Shown: positions 8,138 through 16,141, numbered from the stretch's first letter. The stretch: DNA of 64,000 nucleotides from Sphingopyxis panaciterrulae (GCF_014199295.1 NZ_JACIJH010000001.1:558001-622000); one strand, 5' to 3'. Notes: generated from the sequence alone by a model not told the origin. Made by a program: numbers and translations.

Positions 8138-8674
8138 ATGATTGTCGGATATGCGCGCGTCAGCACCACCGGGCAAAGCTTGGCCGTCCAGCAGGACGAA
8201 CTTGCCAAACATGGATGCGAACGCATCTTCGAGGACAAGGCGACAGGCACCAACAGGGATCGCCCCGGCCTGACGGAAATGCTCGGCTTCGTGCGCGAGG
8301 GCGATATGATCGTGGTCAGCAGATTGGATCGCTTCGCCCGTTCGCTGTCCGACCTGTTCCAGATGCTCGATACGCTGACCGCCAAGGGCGTTGCGTTTCA
8401 ATGCCTGCACCAGTCCATTGATACCGGCACCAGCACAGGAAAATTGACGCTCGCGATCTTGGGCGCGGTAGCAGAGTTCGAGAACGACCTACGCAAGGAG
8501 CGGCAACGCGAGGGGATCGCTAAGGCCAAGGCGAGCGGAACCTATAAAGGCAGGAAGCCCAACATTGACCTTGCCATGCTCCACGATCTCAAAGATGCGG
8601 GGCTTGGTCCATCTGCTATCGCAAGACAGATGGGGATCAACAGGCAGAGCGTCTATCGCTTGCTCAATGTCTAA
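8138..8674 (+). CDS. Serine recombinase, resolvase/invertase family
   Basis: This 178-residue small serine recombinase begins MIVGYARVSTTGQSL, which carries the catalytic serine (Ser9) in the usual YxRVS context. The active-site arginine motif SRLDRFARS follows, then FENDLRKERQREGIAKAK, the long helix that crosses the DNA. A C-terminal helix-turn-helix (SAIARQMGINRQSVYRLL) completes the protein. Size and order match Tn3-type resolvases and DNA invertases. The ATG has GAGGAA nearby. The upstream repeats at 8012-8130 are likely binding sites. No transposase gene is in the window, so it may resolve plasmid or element dimers rather than transposition cointegrates. Confidence 0.93.
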   Translation: MIVGYARVSTTGQSLAVQQDELAKHGCERIFEDKATGTNRDRPGLTEMLGFVREGDMIVVSRLDRFARSLSDLFQMLDTLTAKGVAFQCLHQSIDTGTSTGKLTLAILGAVAEFENDLRKERQREGIAKAKASGTYKGRKPNIDLAMLHDLKDAGLGPSAIARQMGINRQSVYRLLNV

Positions 8675-8807
8675 ATGGCAAGTTTGAGACGGTTAGTGGG
8701 AGGTTGCGCAACCCGTTCCGGCGGCTATGCGCCTCGTTTCAGTCATCTGATGTGTCAGCTCAATTTTCCAAAAGGAACATTATCAGGGCATTGGTTTTGC
8801 TTGGTCT

Positions 8808-10253
8808 CTACCTTGAGAGGAATGCGTTGATAATGGCTTCGGCGCGACTGACGGTCTCGCGCTCCAGCTCAGCGGCGTCGGCGCGCAGTTGCGAGGCTCT
8901 TTCAGCCATATCCGCAATATTGTTTTCAATGTCATGCGGGAGGCGAGCGAGAGGTATCTCTTCGACGTCGGTCGGATCGATATGAGGGATCGACGAGCCG
9001 TAAGCTGCGCGTTTGGCGAGTAGCTGTCCAATATCCGGGTGAGATAAAAAGGCGTACAAATATCCCGATCTTATTCGATCAGAATTTGGCGATATCCGGA
9101 TCAGGTCGTGGGTAAAAAAGAAACTCTCGTCGTGCTTGGTGGCTAGTGTAACGCTACCGTTCAGGCCGTAGGTCTGACCTGAACATGCCATTAGCAGCCA
9201 CCCCTGCTTCACGAAGAAATCGCTGTAATTGGGAATGGGATCCGTGAAGATTTTCTTGGTTTCGGGTTGGCTTAAAGAGAATAAATCATCGGAGCTCATG
9301 TAAGGAACGCCTGTGTCACCAAAGTTCCGACTGAAGCGCGTCATCCACCAAACTCTCTCGGTCACATCTCCCAGCCGGTCCATTTTCACGGAGTTCAGAG
9401 CGAGCGCCTGAACCAACGACTGGGCGCGGTATGAATGGTAGCTTGCTTCAAATCTGCGCCGCCTTCCTGCCAAGGCCGAAAGGCTTGCCGTCGAATGGTG
9501 TACGCCCTTCACCTCAATTTGGTCGAGGTGAAATCTATCACTCAGCATTTTCCGGAAGGAGGCAACGAGCCGGTCGGCTTCTTCCCGCATGTCCACGATG
9601 GAGGCAACGTCCTCACAGAATTTCGATTTCAGTTCGTCCGATATTGTCACTACCGGCAATGCATTAACGTGGGACACTTCTAGGTGCTTAATAACATGAC
9701 CGTAGTGCGCGGATTGCAGCATTGCCATGACAGATGGAGATCTGAGGTACGCAAAAAGCCACCCCTTATCGTTTGGGTTAGTTAGCCGGATACGAAGGAG
9801 ATCGTCCGAGATGATAACATTTTCGTGCTTTTTCTGCGACACGATTGACCGTCCTACGGTCCCGGATCGGGTCAAAAGGATTGTACCCTGCTCGACGTAA
9901 AAGCTTTGAATGTTCGGGGTCTTATTGCGCGATAGCCATTTCCTCGGTGTCGGCTCGATGTCGAAAACCTGCGTCGCCGCCAAAAAAGGAACACCATAGT
10001 CTGAATCGACAAGGATACCCTTGAGGCGGTTGGGCTGGCTGACATTGGCAATTTCATGAAGCGCAACCCAGCCCTCTAATTTAGCCGCGATGGCTTGACG
10101 CGTAGCGAAACCTGCGGCGAGGTACGTCCCCGCCTCCATTCGCCGATCAGCGCCAAACATCATCGACGCTGGGAGTGAATGGGCCTTAACTTGATGAAAG
10201 GCCCATTCTGATCTCTCGACCTTCGGGGCGCTTAATCTTGCTCTGATAGCCAT
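8808..10253 (-). CDS. Type I-like restriction-modification specificity subunit (HsdS)
   Basis: This 481-residue protein has the two-half layout of HsdS: two target-recognition regions each followed by a helical spacer (ISDELKSKFCEDVASIVDMREEADRLV and DIENNIADMAERASQLRADAAELE). Both halves carry typical strand motifs such as GTILLTRSGTVG with SDDLLRIRL, and GWLLMACSGQTYG with THDLIRI. It would set the DNA sequence recognised by the methylase encoded just upstream. Its ATG lies 22 bases inside the end of that gene, so translation is coupled. The long helical segments are expected to dimerise with the methylase. Confidence 0.88.
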   Translation of the reverse strand: MAIRARLSAPKVERSEWAFHQVKAHSLPASMMFGADRRMEAGTYLAAGFATRQAIAAKLEGWVALHEIANVSQPNRLKGILVDSDYGVPFLAATQVFDIEPTPRKWLSRNKTPNIQSFYVEQGTILLTRSGTVGRSIVSQKKHENVIISDDLLRIRLTNPNDKGWLFAYLRSPSVMAMLQSAHYGHVIKHLEVSHVNALPVVTISDELKSKFCEDVASIVDMREEADRLVASFRKMLSDRFHLDQIEVKGVHHSTASLSALAGRRRRFEASYHSYRAQSLVQALALNSVKMDRLGDVTERVWWMTRFSRNFGDTGVPYMSSDDLFSLSQPETKKIFTDPIPNYSDFFVKQGWLLMACSGQTYGLNGSVTLATKHDESFFFTHDLIRISPNSDRIRSGYLYAFLSHPDIGQLLAKRAAYGSSIPHIDPTDVEEIPLARLPHDIENNIADMAERASQLRADAAELERETVSRAEAIINAFLSR

Positions 10254-12208
10254 GACCGGAACGCCTGAGCAATTTGGAGAGTGTTGTCGTCAATCACCTT
10301 CTTCTGCGTTCGCTGTCGCTTTAACACTTTTTGGCCATCCTGATATTCGATGGCGTGTTCTTCGATCTCTTCGACTATCTCGTTGCCCTGCCGGTCACGG
10401 ACGTAGGTGACATTGCCCCGCTTATCGTGCCCAATGTGATTGGCAACAGCCATGAAAACCTGGTAATCATTAAAGCGGCCAGCGGCTGCTTCTACGGCAA
10501 TTTCCTCCGGTGTTTTTCGTTGGAGCACTAAGACGCTGGTCTGGACCGAGACATGTGGCTGGAACGTATCTGCGTGCAGATCAATGCTCGCAAGCACACG
10601 AGTGTGTTTGAGTATCCACTCCCGAACATAGCCCAAACCAGGCGACCCAAGAATGCCGTCAGGCAACACCATCGCGCACCGACCAGTGCCCGGCTTCAAA
10701 AGCTTGATACACCTCTCAATGAAGAGGATTTCTGGGGGCTGGGATTTTTGTATTCCCGTCTGCATTGACCAGGTGTCAGCCCCAGCATCGTAGCTCCACG
10801 CATGACCGAGATCGTAAGCTTCGAGAATTGCGGGATCGTCAATGGGAATTTTCGAACCAAATGGCGGGTTCGTAAAAAGCAAATCGATCTGCCCAATGAT
10901 TTGCCGGTTGCGAAGAGCATCTTCCCAGCGCGCCGGCGACTGCAGCGCGTTGGCCTGATACAGGCCCCCGGCCCCATCGTTGTTCATGACCATGTTCATC
11001 TTGGCCGCCTTGACCAAGTTTGGATTGAGATCAGTGCCAACGATGCAGCCCTGGGCATACTTCGCCACTCGCGACCGAATAGCCTCTTCGGCCCGGCTCA
11101 GGTTTCCGCCCCACTTTTCGGTTTCTGCCGCTCTGATCTTTTCAATTACATGGTTCATTGCCGTGATCAGGAAGCCGCCCGTTCCACATGCCGGATCGAT
11201 GATTAATTGCTTTTCACCGGGATCAAGCATCTGCACGGCCATCTTGCAGATGTTTCGCGGCGTGAAGAATTCGCCGCGATCTCCACGGAGGTTCGAACCC
11301 ACGATCTCTTCGTAGGCCCGACCTTTCACGTCGATATCGCTTTCCAGAAGCGAATACATTTGAAGCTGGCTGACGATGTACGTGAGCACTTCGCCATTCA
11401 GGTCGATGGCCTCATTGTCGCGAAAAATCGTATTGTACTCGGCCTTTACCTCATCAAAAAGGCCGCTGATGCGCTGTTTCGCTTTAATTTGGCCATTGAG
11501 GCTGTGGCGCTCAACTGAGGTAGCGAAGAACTGCACTTCGTCTGAGTTTCGTTCATCGTGAATTTTGCAGAAAATTAGCTTCAACAGTTCCCAAAATGCT
11601 TCCGGCTTCTGCAGGCCCTGGTTACCAGCAATGTAATTATGGCAGCGTCGAAAAGCGAACAACAATGCGTCCGATGACGCCGCCTTGAGCTGATCAAAGC
11701 GTGGGCGCTCGGCCTCGTCCTCGGAACGGCCCTTGGTAGGCAGGTCGGGGATTTCGGCGAATTCAATTTGTCCGTCAGTGTCGACCCGCTTATAGCAGAA
11801 CCGCTCTAAGCCGTTCGTCCACATGCCGTAAAGAACATTGGGGCACGCAGCCATATAGCTTTGTAACTGGCCTACGCCGTCCTTGCGGTCGTTCGACCTT
11901 ATTTTCTGAGATTTACATTCGACGATGATCCGGGCTCGCTCCTGTTTGTGGGGCTGCCCCGGTTCAAATACCACCAAATCCGCCCGCGGCTTCCGCGATC
12001 CAACGGCCAGGGTACACTCGACCGCTATTTCGGCTTTCGCGTATTGATACTCGCGAACGAGGGATTTTGCGATTTCTTGCCTAACATATTCCTCAGGCGT
12101 TTCGTTTCGTTGGGTCAGGCCGTCGATGAAATCGAGTAGTCTGCCTTGCTGCACGATAACGGCAACTGGCCGAGCTTGAGCGAGCGGAAGCTCAGCGTTG
12201 GTTGCCAT
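10232..12208 (-). CDS. N6-adenine DNA methylase with N-terminal PD-(D/E)XK nuclease-like domain
   Basis: The protein has about 658 residues. A GTG one codon upstream is an alternative start; the ATG overlaps the preceding stop as TGATG. Residues ~40-140 resemble the HsdR N-terminal domain: the order ADLVVFEP then IIVECKS supplies the D...ExK pattern of PD-(D/E)XK nucleases (Asp ~77, Glu ~97, Lys ~99). The rest is a gamma-type HsdM methylase with DPACGTGGF (SAM site, ~337-346) and NPPF (catalytic motif IV, ~446-449), preceded by RGEFFTPR. No separate HsdR translocase gene lies nearby. The size and fusion resemble the RM subunit of BcgI-like type IIB systems, paired with the separate HsdS. Whether it cuts DNA is inferred, not shown. 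Confidence 0.85.
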   Translation of the reverse strand: MATNAELPLAQARPVAVIVQQGRLLDFIDGLTQRNETPEEYVRQEIAKSLVREYQYAKAEIAVECTLAVGSRKPRADLVVFEPGQPHKQERARIIVECKSQKIRSNDRKDGVGQLQSYMAACPNVLYGMWTNGLERFCYKRVDTDGQIEFAEIPDLPTKGRSEDEAERPRFDQLKAASSDALLFAFRRCHNYIAGNQGLQKPEAFWELLKLIFCKIHDERNSDEVQFFATSVERHSLNGQIKAKQRISGLFDEVKAEYNTIFRDNEAIDLNGEVLTYIVSQLQMYSLLESDIDVKGRAYEEIVGSNLRGDRGEFFTPRNICKMAVQMLDPGEKQLIIDPACGTGGFLITAMNHVIEKIRAAETEKWGGNLSRAEEAIRSRVAKYAQGCIVGTDLNPNLVKAAKMNMVMNNDGAGGLYQANALQSPARWEDALRNRQIIGQIDLLFTNPPFGSKIPIDDPAILEAYDLGHAWSYDAGADTWSMQTGIQKSQPPEILFIERCIKLLKPGTGRCAMVLPDGILGSPGLGYVREWILKHTRVLASIDLHADTFQPHVSVQTSVLVLQRKTPEEIAVEAAAGRFNDYQVFMAVANHIGHDKRGNVTYVRDRQGNEIVEEIEEHAIEYQDGQKVLKRQRTQKKVIDDNTLQIAQAFRSWLSEQD

Positions 12209-12408
12209 CACGCCGCCCCTTCAACATCGGTTACATTCGACCAACGGTCGGCCACTGCATCAGCTACTACGCGGGCTAGCCAATCTTGGACTGTGGTGTC
12301 TTCTGCCGCGACGACCATCCGCATTCTCCGATGAAGTGCAGGGTCGAGCCGTACATGAACCATTCTTGGTTCAGGCCGGATATCCGGGTTGACAGCCAAG
12401 CGAGCCAT
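12208..12408 (-). CDS. Small ribbon-helix-helix protein heading the RM operon
   Basis: This 66-residue protein starts at the ATG behind a strong GGGAGGG site; the longer frame upstream lacks support. The sequence reads as one RHH fold: a beta strand (RMVHVRLD), then helices PALHRRMRMVVAAEDTT and VQDWLARVVADAVADRW. Its TGA overlaps the methylase ATG. RHH proteins are usually operon autorepressors, and an inverted repeat lies 12 bases upstream of this start. It is most likely the control protein of the RM operon. An antitoxin-like role is the alternative, but no toxin is adjacent. Confidence 0.72.
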   Translation of the reverse strand: MARLAVNPDIRPEPRMVHVRLDPALHRRMRMVVAAEDTTVQDWLARVVADAVADRWSNVTDVEGAA

Positions 12409-12419
12409 GTTTCCCTCCC

Positions 12420-12434
12420 TGTCAACATGTGACA
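12420..12434. promoter_or_regulatory. Inverted-repeat operator TGTCA-N5-TGACA
   Basis: The arms TGTCA (12420-12424) and TGACA (12430-12434) flank ACATG, 11 bases upstream of the RHH start and 103 bases upstream of the divergent HNH gene. Position and symmetry suit a site for the RHH protein that controls both directions. The TGTCAC half also occurs in the repeats next to the resolvase. Confidence 0.55.
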
Positions 12435-12537
12435 CTTGAAGCGCTGCTATAAATGTTACGGATGGAACCGCAATGCCCTCAATAGATATGTCTATTTTCG
12501 TGGGTTTTTGAGCGCCTTGCGGAGTGGGAAGGACGAG

Positions 12538-13524
12538 ATGAAGGTTTATATCGCCAACTTCGGACGCGAAAATTACGCGTGGCCGGACTGTCTCGCTCGC
12601 CATGAGATCGTGACGATGCAGGACGAAAGGGTCCACGACCTCTGGAGAGATGGTGACCGAAAGGGATATATAGATTTCTGCGTTGCGAACCTGAAAACCA
12701 TGAAAGGCATTGCTCCGACCCGTCCAGTCGCTGGCCGCTGGTTCAACTTAGGCTCCATCGTCACCGAGAGCAGCGGCGACATGTGGCTTCATCAAGATGG
12801 CAAACATCTGTGGTGGACCGTCACGACTGATGGCTTACCGATCATTGAGCCTGGCCCCGACCTCAAGCCCAATCCCGATGGACCGCCAAACGTCTATTAT
12901 TACCGGAAACCCGCACAGCCGTGGTCGAACATGAACCGGAAGGGCGAGCCGATAGAATGGAAGGGGCTGCACCCGAAGGCTCCAGACTTTCTGGTGACGG
13001 AAGCAACCCTCCAAAAGCTTAGCGACGATTATGCGGGATATGCCCTTACTCTGATCGAGGGCGGTGACCTTAGCCCGTGGCACGGTCGCGCTGAATGGAA
13101 AGCGAAGACGGAGGCCGGTTCGCGAAAGCAGCCGGTTCGAACATTCAGCGCAATGCAGATCGCCTTTTTCAACATGGCAAATGTCGCATGGGATACGGCG
13201 CTAAAAGCTAACGGCCAGAAGGAGATGCGGAACGTCAAGAATAAGGATTTTGGGTTTGCAAATCGGGACGAACTCGCGGCCTACATCGCCGACCTCTACG
13301 AAGCCCAAGAGGGTTTGTGCGCCATCACGGGCCTGACGTTGCAATTCAGGGACGGCGACGACCACCAGCTATGTTGCTCGTTAGATCGCATCGACAGCCA
13401 AGGACATTATGTACCAGGCAATCTTCAGATCGTTTGCAAGTTCATCAATATGTGGAAATCGAACCGCGATGACACTGAGTTCCGTCGCCTGATTGAAATC
13501 GTCCGCGGGTCTTCGGGATTTTGA
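12538..13524 (+). CDS. HNH-type endonuclease divergent from the RM operon
   Basis: This 328-residue protein starts at the ATG of MKVYIANFGR behind AAGGACG; the frame extends upstream from a TTG, but that part is unlike protein. The N-terminal ~200 residues are unassigned (GRENYAWPDC, a tryptophan-rich middle). Residues ~255-315 form an HNH-like domain: CAITGLTLQF, then CSLDRIDSQGHYVPGNLQIVC and FINMWKSN, which match the D-x-I-D...G-H-x...N-x-Q-x-V-C...N core of HNH nucleases. Some HNH proteins of this type are restriction enzymes. Its position back-to-back with a methylase operon suggests a linked restriction or modification-dependent activity. This is inferred from context. Confidence 0.75.
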   Translation: MKVYIANFGRENYAWPDCLARHEIVTMQDERVHDLWRDGDRKGYIDFCVANLKTMKGIAPTRPVAGRWFNLGSIVTESSGDMWLHQDGKHLWWTVTTDGLPIIEPGPDLKPNPDGPPNVYYYRKPAQPWSNMNRKGEPIEWKGLHPKAPDFLVTEATLQKLSDDYAGYALTLIEGGDLSPWHGRAEWKAKTEAGSRKQPVRTFSAMQIAFFNMANVAWDTALKANGQKEMRNVKNKDFGFANRDELAAYIADLYEAQEGLCAITGLTLQFRDGDDHQLCCSLDRIDSQGHYVPGNLQIVCKFINMWKSNRDDTEFRRLIEIVRGSSGF

Positions 13525-13649
13525 GCACCGGAACCGGCATATGGTTGGCGATCTGCGTAGCCGTCCGACGGGAATTGAACGAACGACAGGTTCCAGAGGG
13601 CACGGAAGAATCCAATGACGACAATTGGGTCGTTTCCAGCCAAGATCGA

Positions 13650-15059
13650 TCAGGCTGCTTTCAGCTTCTTTCGTTCGCGGCACTTTCTAGCCCTCTCCGC
13701 ACCTGACATGGCCCGCACGGCTCTGGGACGGCCAGCCTTACGTGCTTCCCAATCCAGCCCTGTATCGAGCTTGCTGACCAAACAGCCGTCAAACTTGCTG
13801 GCGATCCATTCGGCGCTATCTTGACTGGGAACGATGATTGTGACCGGCGCAATGGCTTCGGAATCGCGCAGCGAGCAGCGCATAATGGCCTGATATTCGC
13901 TCTGGTAACAGATGATGGTGCGGATTTGCTGCTTGGTCAGCCCCAGCATCCCCAGGAATTTCGCGCTGGCATTGTCATGGACGAGCGCGATGGTGCTGGC
14001 GACCGCGTGGCAATTCATGAAGTGCGGCTTGTTCAGCCCGTGACTGACAGGGGGCAGGCGATCATTCTGGTTGAACATCCACATATCGGCCGACTTGTTG
14101 GCAACCCACAGGAAGCGCTGACCGCTGAAAAATCTCTCGATATAAATGCCGACGCTTTCCAGCAGGGTCGGCCCCATCTCGTTCCCCACTTTTAGTGAGC
14201 GGCTGATCGACCATTGTTGCTCGAACAGATAATGGACGGTCAGGCGATTGCCATTCTGATGCCGGTCATAGCGAAGCCCCTTGGACAATATGGGGTGCTG
14301 CCGAAATTCCACATCGTCCAGCGCATCCCATAGGATGAATAATTCGGTTTCGAGCGCATTGGCGCCCATAAAGGTGACGGACTCAAAATCTGCCACGAAC
14401 TCCGAACGGAGCAGGGAGAAGAAATTGACTTCCCCGATGGTCTTTCGGCCTTCGATCAAATCCAGATAGGCTGCGGTTTCGACCATGACGGTGCGATTGT
14501 CATCGAGAAGATGAGTGGCGATGCGCTGGAAATGTTCCAGCAGCTCATCGTCGCTGTCATTGCGCTTGAGCGCTTCGACATCGGCCTCATGCCCGTCCGC
14601 AATTTTTACCGCGCTGATCCCGGCGGCGAGGTCTTCCAGCGCCAGATGATCGGTGAGGTAACGGTGAGTGTCCACGATCTTGAGCGGAATACAGCCGAAC
14701 ACGGCTGGGATTTCGTCGACGATCAAGTCCCAATGAATGCGGTGCGCGGGCGGCAGGCGTTTTAGCGCTTCATGCGTGATGAGCAGCACTTGCCCCTTGG
14801 CACGCTCCGCATGGGCCATGTGGCGTTCAATGCGCGGCAGCACGCTATCGCCTGATGAACTGGAATAGATGGTGTGGACGGCAACGCCGGGATAAAGATT
14901 GCTGATCCGGTTAGCTGTCTGCTGGATCAATTCCTTGGTCGGCTGAGCGATGAGGATTTTGCGTTTTCCGCTGCTCGCCATCGTGGCTGCATATTGTTCC
15001 AGCCGATGTGTTTTGCCCGATCCTGCGGGCGCAGAAACATAGTATATTCGTGTTTTCAT
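13650..15059 (-). CDS. P-loop ATPase with DExD/H-like helicase domain
   Basis: The protein has 469 residues from the ATG of MKTRIYYV; the frame runs further upstream without a plausible start. An AGGAG lies 12 bases upstream, a somewhat wide spacing. Walker A is APAGSGKT (residues 10-17) and Walker B is DLIVDEIP (111-118), a DEAD/H-box variant. ILIAQPTKELIQQTANRI matches helicase motif Ia and LLITHEALKR the next motif, so the first RecA-like domain is clear. The second domain is not obvious: no RGR-type motif VI is visible. The end is lysine/arginine-rich (ERARKCRERKKLKAA). Replication or transfer of the mobile element is a likely role. A defence ATPase is an alternative. Confidence 0.75.
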   Translation of the reverse strand: MKTRIYYVSAPAGSGKTHRLEQYAATMASSGKRKILIAQPTKELIQQTANRISNLYPGVAVHTIYSSSSGDSVLPRIERHMAHAERAKGQVLLITHEALKRLPPAHRIHWDLIVDEIPAVFGCIPLKIVDTHRYLTDHLALEDLAAGISAVKIADGHEADVEALKRNDSDDELLEHFQRIATHLLDDNRTVMVETAAYLDLIEGRKTIGEVNFFSLLRSEFVADFESVTFMGANALETELFILWDALDDVEFRQHPILSKGLRYDRHQNGNRLTVHYLFEQQWSISRSLKVGNEMGPTLLESVGIYIERFFSGQRFLWVANKSADMWMFNQNDRLPPVSHGLNKPHFMNCHAVASTIALVHDNASAKFLGMLGLTKQQIRTIICYQSEYQAIMRCSLRDSEAIAPVTIIVPSQDSAEWIASKFDGCLVSKLDTGLDWEARKAGRPRAVRAMSGAERARKCRERKKLKAA

Positions 15060-15726
15060 CCGATAAATGTTCTCCTTCGTTTTCCGTGTCTGACTGCCCT
15101 TTGTCTGGGCCTTGTTTTCCGCGCTCTGTCTGATCCGATGTTCCGATTGGGGCGGCGAACAGAACATTATCTGACAAAAGCACGGAAAAGCTCGCCGCCC
15201 ATTTCTATTTATACGGGGCGTCTGAAAATAGGGCGTTCTGGGGGTGGGAGTAACGCGGCAGCCTGATGGAATGTAACGATAATATTCTATTATAAGATGA
15301 TTTTCGTTACGCCTGTCAGATGCGCGAAAAGCCGAAAACCGACGCAGAGCAATCCATCCAGTCGTGAGCGGAGCGAAGCGAACTGGATGGGGTAGCGGCG
15401 TCGGCGTTTTCTGGACTTGCGAGGAGCGCGGTCTGAGCAAGGCCAGTAGATGCAGACATCAATATCTCCCCCCAATGGCCTGTCGGCCCTTGGCGCGAGA
15501 TAGCAATTGGCCGCGACGGCACGCATCTGCAGATGCTTCCCTTCTGCGTCCATTGCTCAGCCCTTCGGGATTGAATTTTCGATCTCAGACGACGAGCGGC
15601 AACGCCGCGTGATGAGATTGGGGCGGCCTTTGGCGCTTGTTTGCCGTGTTACAGACCAAGCCAAGGCGTCAGGAATTATCTACATAGTAAATGACTTGAG
15701 GCTGGCGTTGATGGAATGGTTTGCGA
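15060..15726. other. Non-coding dyad-rich segment of the island (667 bases)
   Basis: No convincing gene is present. The segment holds several palindromes: GTAACGA (15273-15279) with TCGTTAC (15304-15310) around an AT-rich core; a long nested stem at 15334-15411; and a perfect 14-bp palindrome GCATCTGCAGATGC at 15523-15536. The ATPase promoter must lie at its left end. This density of dyads next to a helicase-like gene would suit an origin of replication or transfer, which remains a guess. Confidence 0.5.
15334..15411. repeat. Nested inverted repeat forming a ~78-nt stem
   Basis: Outer arms GAAAACCGACGC (15334-15345) and GCGTCGGCGTTTTC (15398-15411) match apart from a 2-base bulge. Inner arms CCATCCAGT (15354-15362) and ACTGGATGG (15382-15390) are perfect. 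The loop contains GAGCGGAGCGAAGCG. The nesting argues for a folded DNA or RNA element rather than a simple operator. Confidence 0.6.
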
Positions 15727-15930
15727 TCAGCGGTTTTGCAGTTTGAAGATATAGGACGCCTTGATCGCCCTCTCGAATTCCCTGCGCCGCTTCTGCTGAT
15801 CCTTCGTCCGATCCAAAGCCTGTTTGGCCTGATCCACATCGCGCTTGCGGGCGGCGACAACGGATTGCTCAGGTGTCAGCGGCTTCTTTGGTTTCTTGGG
15901 TTTGGTGGTGGCAAATTCGTAGAATCTCAT
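15727..15930 (-). CDS. Small basic hypothetical protein, 67 aa
   Basis: The start is taken at the ATG of MRFYEFATTKPKKPKK; a TTG nine codons upstream is possible. No good ribosome site is seen for either. The protein is strongly basic and helical (AARKRDVDQAKQALDRTKDQQKRRREFERAIKASYIF), with a proline/lysine linker near the N-terminus. Codon use and charge are consistent with a real protein. Small proteins of this kind occur on mobile elements and phages, but I cannot name a family. Confidence 0.5.
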   Translation of the reverse strand: MRFYEFATTKPKKPKKPLTPEQSVVAARKRDVDQAKQALDRTKDQQKRRREFERAIKASYIFKLQNR

Positions 15931-16011
15931 ATCGTATTTATGCTTGCCAAGTTTCAATATTGATTTTAATAACTTAGCTATGAATTTGCCCGCAACAGAT
16001 ATGCAGCAGAT

Positions 16012-16040
16012 TTGCGTTATTTTTGTTTAATCTTTATAAT
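16012..16040 (+). promoter_or_regulatory. Sigma70-type promoter with a perfect -10 box
   Basis: TTGCGT (16012-16017) and TATAAT (16035-16040) are separated by exactly 17 bases in an AT-rich stretch. Transcription would begin near 16047, at the first arm of an inverted repeat. No protein gene follows in this direction, which points to a short non-coding transcript. Confidence 0.6.
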
Positions 16041-16046
16041 TCAACG

Positions 16047-16141
16047 CGATAACTCATAATTTAAGTTATCGAAGCGTTAAAGGCTTTTTCCGCCGACGGG
16101 TGGAGAAGGAAAGGGCGGTCCGGCGACGGGCCGCCCTTTTT
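16047..16141 (+). ncRNA. Predicted small RNA, about 95 nt
   Basis: A predicted promoter (16012-16040) is followed by a 5' dyad CGATAACT (16047-16054) / AGTTATCG (16064-16071). About 40 bases later an intrinsic terminator ends the unit: arms GGGCGGTCC (16113-16121) and GGGCCGCCC (16128-16136), then TTTTT. No ORF of useful length starts inside. The dyad may instead be an operator over the transcription start. The unit lies at the right edge of the island, on the plus strand, with genes on both sides transcribed the other way. I know of no named RNA family that fits. Confidence 0.45.
16113..16141 (+). terminator. Orphan intrinsic terminator
   Basis: The 9-bp arms have one G-T wobble around CGGCGAC-type loop bases, followed by five T. 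No plus-strand gene ends nearby: the closest is the HNH gene, 2.6 kb away. It therefore most likely terminates the predicted small RNA. Confidence 0.7.

Noticed and set aside
7888..8421. 177-codon plus-strand frame over the terminator and start of the resolvase
   Set aside because: It crosses a strong terminator and overlaps the resolvase in another frame. It has no ribosome site or motif.
8808..12211. Classical type I RM system (hsdR-hsdM-hsdS)
   Set aside because: No hsdR gene with a helicase motor is present; a nuclease-like domain is fused to the methylase instead.
15290..15553. Minus-strand ORFs of 68-87 codons in the dyad region
   Set aside because: No ribosome sites, and their sequence is dictated by the inverted repeats. 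They do not look like proteins.
16047..16071. Chromosome dimer resolution (dif) site at the island border
   Set aside because: The arms are 8 bp with a 9-base centre; a dif site has 11-bp arms and a 6-base centre with a different consensus. No XerC/D gene is near.
5700..16100. Prophage
   Set aside because: No capsid, tail, terminase, lysis or integrase gene is seen. The contents fit a plasmid-like or defence island better.
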